Source: Acetobacter aceti
GTDB lineage: Bacteria; Pseudomonadota; Alphaproteobacteria; Acetobacterales; Acetobacteraceae
Length of the DNA: 64,000 nucleotides
Assembly: GCF_002005445.1 (NCBI RefSeq)
Contig: NZ_CP014692.1
Location: 2,604,001 to 2,668,000 of the forward strand
Reading direction: 5' to 3'
Shown: one piece after another, positions 9,682 to 19,734 of the stretch
Layout: each line of letters opens with the position of its first letter
How positions within the stretch are numbered: position 1 is the stretch's first letter
Position numbers and translations under genes: made by a program
Notes under the pieces: model-generated
The model's database searches: none
What the model was told of the DNA's origin: nothing
What the model saw: the letters and a program-made list of their open reading frames with translations, nothing else

Positions 9682-9881
9682 TGTAACCGATCCTCTATCA
9701 ATCAGGCCGGCAACGGATCGTCTTCCGTTGCGGCGGAAACCCTCCCGGCACGAGAGGGCCATACCATCACATGCCCCTTTTGCCCCGACAAGGCGGCAGA
9801 CAGGGACACCACACACGGAACTCAGGAACTCAAGCCCACAAGGTAGCCCCGGTTCCCGTCATCACGAGTTTGTGAGAAATA

Positions 9882-11162
9882 TCAGCGATCAGCCGCCAGC
9901 GCCCGTGCGCCGATATCGCGCCGCCAGACACCCTCTTTCCAGCGAATGGCGGAAACTCCCTGATAGGCGGCGTCAATGGCCTCCTTCATGGTCGGCGCGA
10001 TACCGCAGACAGCCAGCACACGCCCACCGGACGAAACGAGATGCCCCTGCGGGTCACGCGCTGTTCCCGCCTGAAAAACCTGCACACCCGGCACAGCTTC
10101 CGCACGATCAATCCCTTCGATCAGGCCACCTTTGACATAGTCTCCGGGATAGCCTTCCGCCGCCATGATGACCACGGCGGAGGCGTCGTCCGAGAACGTG
10201 ATCTGCACGTCGTCCAGAGAACCTTTCGCCAGCGCCACGAATGCAGGCAGCAGGTCGGACGTCAGGCGAGGCAGGAGCGCCTCCGCTTCCGGATCGCCGA
10301 AGCGGACATTGTATTCGATCAGTTTCGGCCCCTCGGTTGTCAGCATCAGACCGGCGAAGATCACGCCGCGGAACGGCGTCCCACGCTTCACCATCTCTGT
10401 CAGCATCGGACGCACCAGAATGTCGAGCGCCTTTTCCTGCGCCGCACGGTCGAACCCGGCTGGCGGCGAGACCGCGCCCATGCCGCCGGTGTTCGGGCCG
10501 GTATCCCCGTCGCCAATACGCTTGTGATCCTGCGCCGCGCCGATCAGCACCGCCGTCTCGCCCGAGCAGAAGGCAAAGAGCGAAACCTCCTCCCCAACCA
10601 TACATTCTTCGATCACCACCGAGAGGCCCGCGTCTCCCAGCTTGCTGGACGTCATCATGTCGGTGACGGCTTCTTCGGCTTCCGCCGCCGTCTGCGCCAC
10701 GACCACACCCTTACCGGCAGCCAGACCATCAGCCTTCACCACGATCGGCGCACCACGACGGCGCACGAAGGCAATCGCATGGGCCGGATCAGTGAAGCGC
10801 TCCCATTTGGCGGTCGGGATGCCTGCCGCGTCACACACTTCTTTCGTGAAGGTTTTGCTACCCTCCAGTTGCGCCGCCGCTTTCGTCGGACCCGCACAGG
10901 GGATGCCGACCTCGGCGCAGGCATCGGCGAGTCCTGCGACGAGAGGCGCTTCCGGTCCCGGCACGACGAGGTCGATGTTTTCTTTCTGGGCAAACGCCAC
11001 GAGTGCGGCGACATTGCCAGCCGCAATGGCGACATTCGTGCCGCACAGGGCCGTGCCCGGATTGCCTGGAGCGATATAGAGCTGCGTGAGAGCTGGCGAC
11101 TTCGCCAGCGCCGCCGCGAGCGCATGCTCACGACCACCCGAACCAACCAGCAGAACTCTCAT
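9882..11162 (-). CDS. purD: phosphoribosylamine-glycine ligase (GAR synthetase)
   Basis: ATP-dependent ligation of glycine to 5-phosphoribosylamine, the second step of purine synthesis. N-terminal MRVLLVGSGGREHALAAAL and YIAPGNPGT are diagnostic, followed by PGPEAPLVAGLADAC, the ATP-grasp region (VVKADGLAAGKGVVVAQT) and EYNVRFGDPEAEALLPRL. The 426-residue length is standard. The frame is open for a further 79 codons upstream, but ATG at 11162 follows AAGGTGACGCG, an excellent ribosome-binding site, and gives the family N-terminus. It diverges from xseA across an 88-bp gap. Confidence 0.95.
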   Translation of the reverse strand: MRVLLVGSGGREHALAAALAKSPALTQLYIAPGNPGTALCGTNVAIAAGNVAALVAFAQKENIDLVVPGPEAPLVAGLADACAEVGIPCAGPTKAAAQLEGSKTFTKEVCDAAGIPTAKWERFTDPAHAIAFVRRRGAPIVVKADGLAAGKGVVVAQTAAEAEEAVTDMMTSSKLGDAGLSVVIEECMVGEEVSLFAFCSGETAVLIGAAQDHKRIGDGDTGPNTGGMGAVSPPAGFDRAAQEKALDILVRPMLTEMVKRGTPFRGVIFAGLMLTTEGPKLIEYNVRFGDPEAEALLPRLTSDLLPAFVALAKGSLDDVQITFSDDASAVVIMAAEGYPGDYVKGGLIEGIDRAEAVPGVQVFQAGTARDPQGHLVSSGGRVLAVCGIAPTMKEAIDAAYQGVSAIRWKEGVWRRDIGARALAADR

Positions 11163-11250
11163 CGCGTCACCTTCTTTCCGACCACATGGAGGGGCTGTCC
11201 CAATTGCGGCTCTTGTTGAGAACGCAGCGTCTGTAGCATAGGGTCGCATC

Positions 11251-12723
11251 ATGGACGATGGCTCTCCGACACCTCCCGCTTCCTTTCCCGGCGTCAATGT
11301 GCCGGAATATTCGGTCTCCGAAATTTCCGGGGCCATCAAACGCACCCTCGAAGGAACGTTCGGGCGAGTGCGCGTGCGTGGCGAAATCACGGAATTCAAG
11401 CGTTACAGCTCCGGCCATCTTTACTTCTCGCTAAAGGACGAAGGCGGAAAAATTTCCGGTGTTGTCTGGCGCGGTTCCGTGTCCCGCCTCGGGCTGGCGC
11501 CGGAAAACGGGCTGGAGATCATCGCCACGGGCCGCGTCTCTTCCTATGGCGAGCGTTCCAGCTATCAGTTGATCGTCGAGAAGATGGAGTATGCGGGCGA
11601 AGGCGCGCTGCTCGCCCGTATCGAACGGTTGCGGCAGAGGTTGGCGCAGGAAGGACTGTTCGACGTCGAGCGCAAACGGCAGATTCCCCGTCTGCCATGT
11701 GTGATTGGCGTGGTCACTTCCATGCAGGGCGCGGTGTTGCACGACATCCGCACGACCATCGCCCGCCGCTTTCCCCGTCACCTGCTGATCTGGCCCGTCG
11801 CCGTGCAGGGTGAAGGGGCCGCCGCACAGATTGCTTCAGCCATCGAGGGATTCAGTCTGCTGGGTCGCTCTGGTCCCGGCGAAAACCTGCCGCGTCCGGA
11901 CGTACTGATCGTCGCGCGTGGCGGCGGTTCGCTCGAAGACCTGATGGCCTTCAATGACGAAGCCGTTCTCCGCGCCGTCGCCGCCTGCCCGATTCCGGTG
12001 ATCTCCGCTGTTGGGCATGAGACCGACACCACGCTGATCGACTTCGTTTCAGACATGCGGGCGCCGACCCCCACAGCCGCCGCCGAACTGGCAGTGCCGG
12101 TGCGTGACGAACTGCTGGCCGATCTCACCCATCGCATCGCCCGTATGGGAAGCGCACTGAACCGGATCGCACAGACCGCACGCCTGCGTCTGGATCGCGC
12201 CACATCCGGCCTGCCGGATCTCCCTTCCCTGCTCAGCACGGCGCGGATGCGTCTTGATGACCGGTCACACAGGCTGGACCTCGCCCTGCCCGCGCTGCTG
12301 GAACGTCGCAAGGCGGCTCTGGGTGCAGCAGAACGACATATGCCCGCGCCGTCAGCCCTGTTCAGCGATCGGCGCTCCCGTCTTTCTCTGGATAATGCCG
12401 CTCTGGGCGCCGCCATGGCGGCCTCCTGTCGGGCCGCGGAAGCCCGTCTGGGACGCCAGCGTCTGACCGCCGCTCCCCTGCAGGCCCTGTGTCGGGAACG
12501 GCAGGCGCGCCTGTCAGGTGTCGGAAACGTGCTCGAATCCGTCTCGCCGCGTGCTGTTCTCGACCGTGGCTATGTTCTCGTCCGTGACGCGGCAGGCGAT
12601 GCTGTCACACGGGCAGCCGGATTGAAGTCCGGCCAGCACGTCACACTTGTTTTTGCTGATGATGAGCGCCTCGCCCGCATCGAAGCCCCCAAGGATACGG
12701 CTCAGGGAGCCCTTGATCTATGA
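11251..12723 (+). CDS. xseA: exodeoxyribonuclease VII large subunit
   Basis: Large subunit of exonuclease VII, which degrades single-stranded DNA to oligonucleotides. The 490-residue protein has the N-terminal OB fold (YSVSEISGAIKRTLEG, GEITEFKRYSSGHLYFSLKD), the central catalytic region (VIGVVTSMQGAVLHDI, VLIVARGGGSLEDLMAFND, ISAVGHETDTTLIDFVSD, RAPTPTAAAELAVP), a long coiled-coil-prone Arg-rich stretch and a short C-terminal domain. xseB is not next to it. The stop overlaps the start of the following small membrane protein by four bases. Confidence 0.95.
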   Translation: MDDGSPTPPASFPGVNVPEYSVSEISGAIKRTLEGTFGRVRVRGEITEFKRYSSGHLYFSLKDEGGKISGVVWRGSVSRLGLAPENGLEIIATGRVSSYGERSSYQLIVEKMEYAGEGALLARIERLRQRLAQEGLFDVERKRQIPRLPCVIGVVTSMQGAVLHDIRTTIARRFPRHLLIWPVAVQGEGAAAQIASAIEGFSLLGRSGPGENLPRPDVLIVARGGGSLEDLMAFNDEAVLRAVAACPIPVISAVGHETDTTLIDFVSDMRAPTPTAAAELAVPVRDELLADLTHRIARMGSALNRIAQTARLRLDRATSGLPDLPSLLSTARMRLDDRSHRLDLALPALLERRKAALGAAERHMPAPSALFSDRRSRLSLDNAALGAAMAASCRAAEARLGRQRLTAAPLQALCRERQARLSGVGNVLESVSPRAVLDRGYVLVRDAAGDAVTRAAGLKSGQHVTLVFADDERLARIEAPKDTAQGALDL

Positions 12724-12965
12724 AAAACATCTTCAAAAATCTGAAGTCCATTAAACCGGATTTCAGCCGGATTGCCTCGCCCGATGCCGATGGCGTGGAA
12801 AACCGTCCTGAAAAGCTGATGTTCATCATCATGATCGTTCTCGCATCGCTCTCGATGCTTCTTTATATCGGCGGGTCGTTCGTCAATGCCATCCGTATGT
12901 CAGAACAGCCTGCGCCTGTGGAGCAGCACGCGCCTGTGGCACAGCCAGACAGCACGCAGCAGTAA
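12720..12965 (+). CDS. small single-pass membrane protein, function unknown
   Basis: An 81-residue protein whose ATG overlaps the xseA stop (ATGA), so the two are translationally coupled. It has a charged N-terminal half, one clear membrane helix (residues about 37-60, IIMIVLASLSMLLYIGG) and a Pro/Ala/Gln-rich tail. I do not recognise a family. Coupling to xseA suggests co-expression but not necessarily a shared function. Confidence 0.68.
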   Translation: MKNIFKNLKSIKPDFSRIASPDADGVENRPEKLMFIIMIVLASLSMLLYIGGSFVNAIRMSEQPAPVEQHAPVAQPDSTQQ

Positions 12966-13273
12966 CTGGTTCAGTGAGTTTGGCTATCCGAAGATTTTGA
13001 AAAAACTTCACCAAAATTTTCATTTATCGAGAGTCTTCAAGACTGTTTTTATAGTTTACAAACAGAGGACAGAGCAGCCCACTGCCCTTCCCGCCTTCGC
13101 GGTTTAATACATCGGGTTCAGAGGGACTGTGTCCCTTTGTAGGGTTCGGGGCAAAGCCCCGGAAACCTCTGACTTATGCTTGCAAGATAATACGAACGCC
13201 TTTTCAAACGGGTTCCAGAGCGCCTTTGTGCTCCCCAAGCCCGTTTGCAAGACACACTCAATCGACAAAAACC
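12966..13273. other. intergenic region between convergent genes
   Basis: No gene supported. It lies between a plus-strand and a minus-strand gene end and contains the palindromic repeat at 13113-13160. Further right, CAAACGGG (13205-13212) and CCCGTTTG (13240-13247) could pair around a 27-base loop, close to the end of the FAH-family gene, but no U-run follows. Confidence 0.5.
13113..13160 (-). repeat. REP-like palindromic repeat, copy A
   Basis: A 48-base unit made of two short palindromes (GGGGCTTTGCCCC and AGGGACACAGTCCCT on the minus strand). It matches copy B at 40833-40880 in inverted orientation at about 39 of 48 positions. Both copies lie between convergent gene ends. Confidence 0.72.
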
Positions 13274-13963
13274 TCAGCGCTCCGTGTAACGCACATGAAG
13301 CTTCCCGACGCCTTCACATTCTCCTTCGAGTCTGTCTCCCGGCTTCACAGGCCCCACACCGGATGGCGTGCCGGTGAGGATAAGATCTCCCGGACGCAAT
13401 TCGACAAAACTCGAGAGGATGGAAATAACTTCCGGAACTGACCAGATGAGGTCACTGATATCCCCGTGCTGACGCACCGTTCCGTTGACCGAAAGACTGA
13501 TCCGTCCTTTCACCAGATGCCCCGCCTTCGACACCGGCACAATCGTGCTGATCGGACAGGACTGGTCGAAACCTTTACTCAGATCCCATGGTTGACCGGC
13601 TTTCTTGGCGACGGCCTGCAGATCACGCCGCGTCATGTCTAAAGCCAGAGCATAACCGAACACATGATCCAGCGCGTCCTGCACGGCAATATTCACGCCC
13701 TGCTGACCAATCGCTACAGCCAGTTCAATTTCATGGTGTAGATCTTCTGTGTGCAATGGATAGGGAAGAACCTCTTCCATTGTGACTGCATCAGAGGGTT
13801 TTGCAAAAAAGATCGGAAGGTCATGTGCGGGATCTCCCCCCATTTCCCGCGTATGTTCTCCATAGTTGCGTCCGACACACCAGATCCGATGAACCGGGAA
13901 TCGTGCTTCAGTCTCAAGGACTGGGACGGACGGAATCGAAACAGGCTCAAAGAAATAATGCAT
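13274..13963 (-). CDS. fumarylacetoacetate hydrolase family protein
   Basis: A 229-residue FAH-fold enzyme. RIWCVGRNYGEHTREMG, the metal-binding EIELAVAIG (Glu-x-Glu) and the C-terminal LRPGDLILTGTPSGVGPVKPGD are characteristic. Members act as fumarylpyruvate hydrolases, oxaloacetate decarboxylases or related C-C hydrolases, and sequence alone does not pick one. ATG at 13963 (MHYFFEPVSIPSVPV) gives the usual N-terminus just before the conserved Arg-Ile-x-CVGRNY; an ATG at 14041 would add 26 unconserved residues. It stands alone, separated from the upstream glycosyltransferase gene by a terminator. Confidence 0.85.
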   Translation of the reverse strand: MHYFFEPVSIPSVPVLETEARFPVHRIWCVGRNYGEHTREMGGDPAHDLPIFFAKPSDAVTMEEVLPYPLHTEDLHHEIELAVAIGQQGVNIAVQDALDHVFGYALALDMTRRDLQAVAKKAGQPWDLSKGFDQSCPISTIVPVSKAGHLVKGRISLSVNGTVRQHGDISDLIWSVPEVISILSSFVELRPGDLILTGTPSGVGPVKPGDRLEGECEGVGKLHVRYTER

Positions 13964-14137
13964 GGGGACAAATCCATTCTTTTCGGACACGGATAACATG
14001 ACCTCGCACTGGTTTTCATCCAAGACTGCGACGACTCCCATGATTGTGTTGAGACCCCGCTTATTGCGATGGAAGACGCCTCCATTGCTTCCGCAGGATC
14101 AGGCCGTCTGCGGATATTCTCATTGCCCTCATAAACA

Positions 14138-14164
14138 AACACCCGCCTCGAAGAAGCGGGTGTT
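14138..14164 (-). terminator. rho-independent terminator after the large glycosyltransferase gene
   Basis: AACACCCGC (14138-14146) pairs with GCGGGTGTT (14156-14164), a 9-bp stem with a 9-base loop. On the minus strand it is followed by TTGTTTAT. It lies 45 bases after the stop of the 838-residue glycosyltransferase and before the FAH gene. Confidence 0.75.
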
Positions 14165-14208
14165 GTCCAAAACCTGATACGGCGGCAAAAAACTTCTGAT
14201 CCCTGCGC

Positions 14209-16725
14209 TTATTCCGGCGTGACCAGATCATAATAACTCTGATCAAGCATGAAATGCGGCGAATAGGCCGGGTCACGCTGATAGATCGCATGGTCACCCC
14301 AATACTGATGCATATGCTGGGTCTCGGCAAAGAACCGGGCCTCATGCTCGGGCCGATCATCGCTTCCACGCGACACACTCTCATGGTGCACCGCCACGAA
14401 ATTGTTGCACTGGACAATACGCCAACCGGCCTCACGCATCTTCAGGCAGAGATCGACGTCATTATAAGCGACTTTCAGATTAATCTCATCAAAGCCACCG
14501 GCCTCGCGGAAGGCTTCGGCGCGAACCAGCATGCCCGCCGCCGTGACTGCCGTGACTTCATGCGACAGAATGGCGCGGGAAATATAGCCATAGTCATGCG
14601 CCTGAAGTCCGCGATGCGCATGGGACGCCACGCCATCGGGGCCCACCACCACACCCACATGCTGGATAGCGCCGTTGGGATAGAGGAACTTCCCGCCGAC
14701 AGCCCCGATATCCTCACCCGCGAGCGCTTCTCCCACAATGGTTTTCAGCCATTTGGGATCTTCCACGAAAAGATCGTTGTTCATGAAGAAAAAGAATTCG
14801 GATGAGCAGGTCGCCGCAGCAAGATTGTTCAGACGCGAGAAATTGAACTCTTCCCGGATCGAAAGAACCTGAACGCGCTTGTTCCGGGAAATCTCCTTGC
14901 AGAAGGCCAGCGCATCTTCATCTGTCGACCAGTTATCGACCAGAATGATGTCATAAGCCTTGTAATCCGTGTGTTCCAGTATCCGTGAAACACATTCCCG
15001 GGTCAGAGCCGTCTGATTACGGAACGGAATAATGATCGATACCGTCGGCTCGCGACTGATCCCCCACCACACATTGTAGATGGTCAGATCATTGATCGCC
15101 TCGACCCGCGCCTCATGTCCGACACGCCTCAGATGATCGGCGACAGCCCGGACACCGGCATTCACCGCATACTGCTTGTTGGCAATCGTCATCGCTGTCG
15201 AGTTCGGAGTCTTCCGCCAGTGATAAAGAACTTCCGGAACATGCAGGAAGCCTTCACGCGGCACGATCTCCGTCAGACGCAACATCAGATCATGATCCTG
15301 CGCGCCATCATAACTGGCGTTCAGATCCCCGACCTGACGCAGCACATCCGTACGCACCATGGTGAGATGGCAGATGTAGTTACAGCCCAGCAGATACCGG
15401 TAATCAAAATCAGGCTTGAAATTCGGCTCCAGAAAATACCCAGCCTGATCGATCTTGTCCTCGTCTGAATAAATCACCTGAGGATCAAGGCCCGAAGCCG
15501 CCTGCAACATGGCCTCCAGAGCCACGTCAACCATGGCGTCATCGTGGTCAAAGAACGCGACCCAGCTGCCTTTCGCCGCCTTGACGCCCTCGTTTGTCGC
15601 TCCGGAAATTCCCAGATTTTTTTTCAGACGAATCAATTTGATACGAGGATCATTCCGGCAATATTCCGCCATCCTCGCCGCAACTTCCAGAGACTTCCCG
15701 CCATCGTCCACGACGATGAGCTCCCAGTTGCTCCAGGTCTGCGCCATGACCGATTCAACTGCGGCGATGAAGTCGGTCATGTCCGGTTTGTAGGTCGGAC
15801 AGATGACACTCACCAGCGGCCCCTTGGCGACAAAGCCCGCGCCAAGCTGCTGGCGACGCTCCGCTACGCGAGCCCTCAGAACATTGAAGTAACGACGCGC
15901 CCAGTTGTCATAATCGCCAAGATTGAACCGCTGCTCGGGGAGCAGGTTGTTTACTGTCGCACGCAGGGACGAGATTTCACGATGAAGGCGCGCGATGGTT
16001 TCGCTGACGCCCAGCAGATGCTCTTCGAGCCTGTTATCAACCAGCGACGTGTTGATGGGACTACCCATCAGTTCCACATCGCCCGGCACAGCAAAGAAAC
16101 TGATCGTCCGGGCACCTGTCTGACGACGATGCTTCGGGATGACCAGTTCGAAACCGCAGTTTGCCTCGCCTCCTACGGCCGACGCCACATCACCCCGAAA
16201 ACGGTCCGCACGAATGCGCGCGAAAGGCGCTCCATCGATAAAAACCGCGACTTCGCACTGCCCTTCACGGTTCCCATTCGCCGCATTGATGCGTTGCACC
16301 CATCCCCGCAGCGCGCCCCGCGAGAAGCCATCCACGCAGGATTCGTAATTGAAACGCGGCTGAAGAACGATCTTGACGTCTTCTTCCTTGATCGTGCCGT
16401 CCTCTGTCACCAGACAGGGTACGACCGAACGATTCGGAAACCGCAGCCCGATCCGATGCTCCCTGCCATCAGCAAACGAATCCGGCAGCACGAAGGAGAA
16501 GCCAAGATTGGGCGTCATGACCCCGATGTTTTCCTGCACGTCCGATCGCGGCTGATCGCAGATCACGGACCCGACTTCCTGTCCGTCAATAATGACGTGA
16601 AGCGTGGCAGGCACACGCGGCGCAGCCAGATTACAGGCCCACCCCCTTACTTCCAGCCCCTCCAGACGATCGAAATAACCAATAAACTGCGTAATCTGAC
16701 GGGAAGTCGGCAATGGAGCTTTCAT
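14209..16725 (-). CDS. large protein with two GT2 glycosyltransferase domains
   Basis: An 838-residue protein with an N-terminal beta-rich region (about 1-290, unassigned) followed by two family-2 glycosyltransferase domains. The first starts at VSVICPTYKPDMTDFI (about 305), with VVDDGG and a DHDD motif in AFFDHDDAMVD. The second starts at VSIIIPFRNQTALTRECV (about 565), with LVDNWSTDED and FFMNNDLFVED. This tandem layout is typical of rhamnosyl- and other transferases that build surface polysaccharide or O-antigen. No membrane helix is evident, so it probably works at the cytoplasmic face. It is monocistronic, with its own terminator, and the acceptor cannot be deduced. Confidence 0.87.
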   Translation of the reverse strand: MKAPLPTSRQITQFIGYFDRLEGLEVRGWACNLAAPRVPATLHVIIDGQEVGSVICDQPRSDVQENIGVMTPNLGFSFVLPDSFADGREHRIGLRFPNRSVVPCLVTEDGTIKEEDVKIVLQPRFNYESCVDGFSRGALRGWVQRINAANGNREGQCEVAVFIDGAPFARIRADRFRGDVASAVGGEANCGFELVIPKHRRQTGARTISFFAVPGDVELMGSPINTSLVDNRLEEHLLGVSETIARLHREISSLRATVNNLLPEQRFNLGDYDNWARRYFNVLRARVAERRQQLGAGFVAKGPLVSVICPTYKPDMTDFIAAVESVMAQTWSNWELIVVDDGGKSLEVAARMAEYCRNDPRIKLIRLKKNLGISGATNEGVKAAKGSWVAFFDHDDAMVDVALEAMLQAASGLDPQVIYSDEDKIDQAGYFLEPNFKPDFDYRYLLGCNYICHLTMVRTDVLRQVGDLNASYDGAQDHDLMLRLTEIVPREGFLHVPEVLYHWRKTPNSTAMTIANKQYAVNAGVRAVADHLRRVGHEARVEAINDLTIYNVWWGISREPTVSIIIPFRNQTALTRECVSRILEHTDYKAYDIILVDNWSTDEDALAFCKEISRNKRVQVLSIREEFNFSRLNNLAAATCSSEFFFFMNNDLFVEDPKWLKTIVGEALAGEDIGAVGGKFLYPNGAIQHVGVVVGPDGVASHAHRGLQAHDYGYISRAILSHEVTAVTAAGMLVRAEAFREAGGFDEINLKVAYNDVDLCLKMREAGWRIVQCNNFVAVHHESVSRGSDDRPEHEARFFAETQHMHQYWGDHAIYQRDPAYSPHFMLDQSYYDLVTPE

Positions 16726-16943
16726 GAAAATCCTCGTTTTCCTGACATGTGCGAAAAAACACAGATCAGGATAAAGCGCTGTCCGAAGGGCATATTAAAA
16801 ACATCCCTTCTTCAGAACATACCAGTTCAAAACAAACTCTTCATGCAGAACAATCTGGAAGAGGCCAGAAACGCCATAACCGCAAAACATGACCGGCAAG
16901 GAAATTTTCCGGCCATGTCGCGGGCCTGACGCCCTCTGAAACA

Positions 16944-17630
16944 TCATGATGATAAGGCTGAAGCCTTAACTTCCAGAAAACGCTGCATCGATTTACGGGC
17001 ACGGGATGCGTCACCTCCAAGCCGGATCAGGCTTCCGATCTGCAGGGGATTACGCAGCAAGGCTGCTGCCAGAGCACCCACTCCCAGCCCGCCGTCCGGC
17101 GACAGCGCGATGCCCGCAGCGGGAGGCAGCGTCCGGTCAGCCGGATCACACACCACGCGCAGCACGCCGAAAGGTCTTTTCACGGACTGCGCCGCCACCG
17201 CCAGAAAGCCGCTCTCCATATCAAGAGAGCAGCAGCCGCTCTCCAGAGCCAGACGCTGCTTGTCCTCAGCGGTCAGCACGACGACATCGCTGTGCAGAAG
17301 CGCGCCTGCCACCACACCGGAGGCTTCCGCCCCCAGAAGACGTCGTACGGCTGGCGCGCAGGGATAGAGCTTGCCGTCCTTCACCACCGCATCCGGCACA
17401 AGGATCGTCCCCGGTCTGAGCGCCGGATCAAGACCCGCCGCGAGCCCGAACGACACGACAAAAGGCGCGCCCGAGGCGACCAGCCGTTCGGCTCCCTTCC
17501 GTGCGCCCTCCCGTGTGGCCCCGCTGATTGCAATCGGCGAGCCGGGAAAAAACTGTCGCAGAAGAGAGGCCTCAGCCTTCAGTCCCACAAGAAATCCGAT
17601 ATCGGCTGGAGAGGGAAGGCTCTTGTTCAT
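16944..17630 (-). CDS. hpnG: hopanoid-associated nucleoside phosphorylase HpnG
   Basis: Removes adenine from adenosylhopane to give ribosylhopane, an early step in making the extended C35 hopanoid side chain. The 228-residue protein has a purine-nucleoside-phosphorylase-like fold: GFLVGLKAEASLLRQF at the start, VVSFGLAAGLDPALRPG, and SLDMESGFLAVAA near the middle (the Met-Glu of this superfamily contacts ribose). It starts two bases after the shc stop, the classical hpnF-hpnG order, so it is the last gene of the hopanoid operon. Confidence 0.9.
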   Translation of the reverse strand: MNKSLPSPADIGFLVGLKAEASLLRQFFPGSPIAISGATREGARKGAERLVASGAPFVVSFGLAAGLDPALRPGTILVPDAVVKDGKLYPCAPAVRRLLGAEASGVVAGALLHSDVVVLTAEDKQRLALESGCCSLDMESGFLAVAAQSVKRPFGVLRVVCDPADRTLPPAAGIALSPDGGLGVGALAAALLRNPLQIGSLIRLGGDASRARKSMQRFLEVKASALSS

Positions 17631-17632
17631 GA

Positions 17633-19624
17633 TCAGAAACCGTAGCTCACCTGGCCGGAGTTGCTGCTCTTGAGATTCCGGTAGCGCGACACAGCCAGAA
17701 GCGGGAAGAACTGCCTGTAACCGTGATACTTGAGATAGAACACCTTGGGGAAACCAACGGCGTTATAGGGATCTTCTTCCCACTCGCCATTGTCACCCTG
17801 ATGCTTGGATAGCCACGCGATACCCCGCACCACGGCCGGATCATCACGACGACCGACCGCCATCATGCCCAGAACCGCCCACGCCGTCTGGGAAGGCAGG
17901 CTTTGTTTGTACTCGCCACGAGGACCGTCTTCATAGCTCTCGCAACCTTCGCCCCAGCCGCCATCGGGACGCTGGACGGAGCGGAGCCACTCCACGGCGC
18001 GCACCACCATCGGATCATCATGGGAAATACCGGCTGCGTTCAGGGAGCACAGGACAGACCATGTACCGTAAATGAAATTGGTACCCCACCGACCAAACCA
18101 GGAACCGTCCTCTTCCTGATCGCCCCGGAGATACTCCAAAGCGCGTTCAATCACCGGACGATCCTCGGCATGACCAAGCTGCGCCAGAAAAGACACACAA
18201 CGCGCCGTCACATCGGCTGTCGGCGGGTCAAGAAGCGCACCATGATCCGAGAACGGAATATGGTTCAGCAGTTCCTTGTCGTTATCGACATCGAATGCAC
18301 CCCAGCCGCCATTGGTGCTCTGCATCCCCACGATCCACTTGCGGGCACGCTCGATCGCTTCATCATTGGCCGGGTCGTTCTGGCGATGCAGCAGCATGCC
18401 GACAACCGCCGTATCGTCCACGTCAGGATAATAGTCATTGCGATACTGGAAAGCCCAACCGCCCGGTTCGAGGTCGGGGCGATTGATCGCCCAGTCACCC
18501 TTCACATCGAGAATCTGACGGTCGCGCAGCCATTCAGCCGCCTTCGCCATCTTCTCTTCCGTTTTCTTCCGCGCGACAGGATCGGAACCGCTGGCCGCTT
18601 CCATCATGGCGTGACCCGCCAGTCCGGTGTCCCAGATGGGAGACACGCACGGCTGGCAATATACCTCATCCCCATGATCAATCAGAAGCGCCCTGACCGA
18701 CTCCCATGCCGTGGCGGCGCGGGGATCACTGTCCGGCACGCCCATGGCGCGATACATCATCACCGTGTTGGCCATGGCCGGATAAATCGCGCCAAGACCG
18801 TCAAGGCCGTTCAGCCGCGGTTCAATGAAATCAACGGACGCCCTGATGGCCTTCTCGTGAACCTTCTGAGGAATCAGCTTCACCACCGGACGCAGAACCT
18901 GATCCAGCACCTTGAAGGCATGTCCCCACCTGGAACGGTATGGCCCCCTGATCCAGTCCTTCACCTGATCCGGCGGCGTGACGAACAGTTCCTGCACATG
19001 CACGCCGCGCGGATTGACCGCCACCGGACGCAGCGCCGCCAGCACCAGCAGCGGCGCGATCACGGTGCGCGACCAGTAGGACATGTTCCAGACCGAGAAG
19101 AACGCGGAGCGCGGCAACAGCATCAGTTCGACCGGCATGACCGGCGTGCCATGCCATGGCACCTCCCCGAACAGCGCCAACTGGAAACGTGTGAAGACGT
19201 TGCTCCGCTCGGCGCCGCCATGATCGAGAACAGCCTGACGGGCGCGCTGCATGTGCGGCGCGTTGATGTCGTCACCAATACATTTCAGCGCGTAATAGGC
19301 CTTCACCGTTGCGGAGATGTTGAAATCGCCGTCATGATAGAGCGGCCAGCCACCGTGCTCGCCCTGAATACGCCGCAGATAAACGCCGATCCTGTCTTCC
19401 AGAGGCTGATCGATCCGGTCGAGAAAATGCTCAAGCAGGACATATTCCGCCGGAATGGTCGCATCGGCTTCCAGTTCGAAAACCCAGTGCCCATCGTCGT
19501 TCTGCTTGCCGCCCAGTGCTGCATGCGCACGCTCGACCACACGATCCAGCTCACTCGGAGCCAGTTCACCGGAGGTAAATCCCGTGTTCTCGGTAATGGC
19601 AGAGTTCGTTACATCGTCCAGCAT
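17633..19624 (-). CDS. shc: squalene-hopene cyclase
   Basis: Membrane-associated class II triterpene cyclase converting squalene to hopene/hopanol (HpnF). The 663-residue protein carries the protonating DxDD motif at residues 401-404 (PDVDDTAVVG) and multiple QW repeats, for example QGEHGGWPLYHDG, QSTNGGWGAFDVDN, QEEDGSWFGRWG, QRPDGGWGEG and the C-terminal QGDNGEW. The length matches bacterial SHCs (about 630-720). It lies in hpnC-hpnD-hpnE-shc-hpnG order, 110 bp after hpnE, so squalene made by HpnCDE is used directly. Confidence 0.97.
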   Translation of the reverse strand: MLDDVTNSAITENTGFTSGELAPSELDRVVERAHAALGGKQNDDGHWVFELEADATIPAEYVLLEHFLDRIDQPLEDRIGVYLRRIQGEHGGWPLYHDGDFNISATVKAYYALKCIGDDINAPHMQRARQAVLDHGGAERSNVFTRFQLALFGEVPWHGTPVMPVELMLLPRSAFFSVWNMSYWSRTVIAPLLVLAALRPVAVNPRGVHVQELFVTPPDQVKDWIRGPYRSRWGHAFKVLDQVLRPVVKLIPQKVHEKAIRASVDFIEPRLNGLDGLGAIYPAMANTVMMYRAMGVPDSDPRAATAWESVRALLIDHGDEVYCQPCVSPIWDTGLAGHAMMEAASGSDPVARKKTEEKMAKAAEWLRDRQILDVKGDWAINRPDLEPGGWAFQYRNDYYPDVDDTAVVGMLLHRQNDPANDEAIERARKWIVGMQSTNGGWGAFDVDNDKELLNHIPFSDHGALLDPPTADVTARCVSFLAQLGHAEDRPVIERALEYLRGDQEEDGSWFGRWGTNFIYGTWSVLCSLNAAGISHDDPMVVRAVEWLRSVQRPDGGWGEGCESYEDGPRGEYKQSLPSQTAWAVLGMMAVGRRDDPAVVRGIAWLSKHQGDNGEWEEDPYNAVGFPKVFYLKYHGYRQFFPLLAVSRYRNLKSSNSGQVSYGF

Positions 19625-19734
19625 GGCCTGCAGTCATTCCTCCAGTAGAAACACGTTTCTTCAGAAATCGTGCCAGTCGTTAACGCGATCCACGGTCTTA
19701 CCGTGATATCGTAATCAGAGTCAGTCAGGCGCCA

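Noticed and set aside
8128..9846. 572-codon plus-strand open frame antisense to tkt
   Set aside because: Fully covered by transketolase coding sequence; no domain visible.
15544..16929. 461-codon plus-strand open frame antisense to the double-GT2 gene
   Set aside because: Shadow frame; the minus-strand gene has two complete GT2 domains.
17903..19648. 581-codon plus-strand open frame antisense to squalene-hopene cyclase
   Set aside because: Shadow of shc; no recognisable motif.
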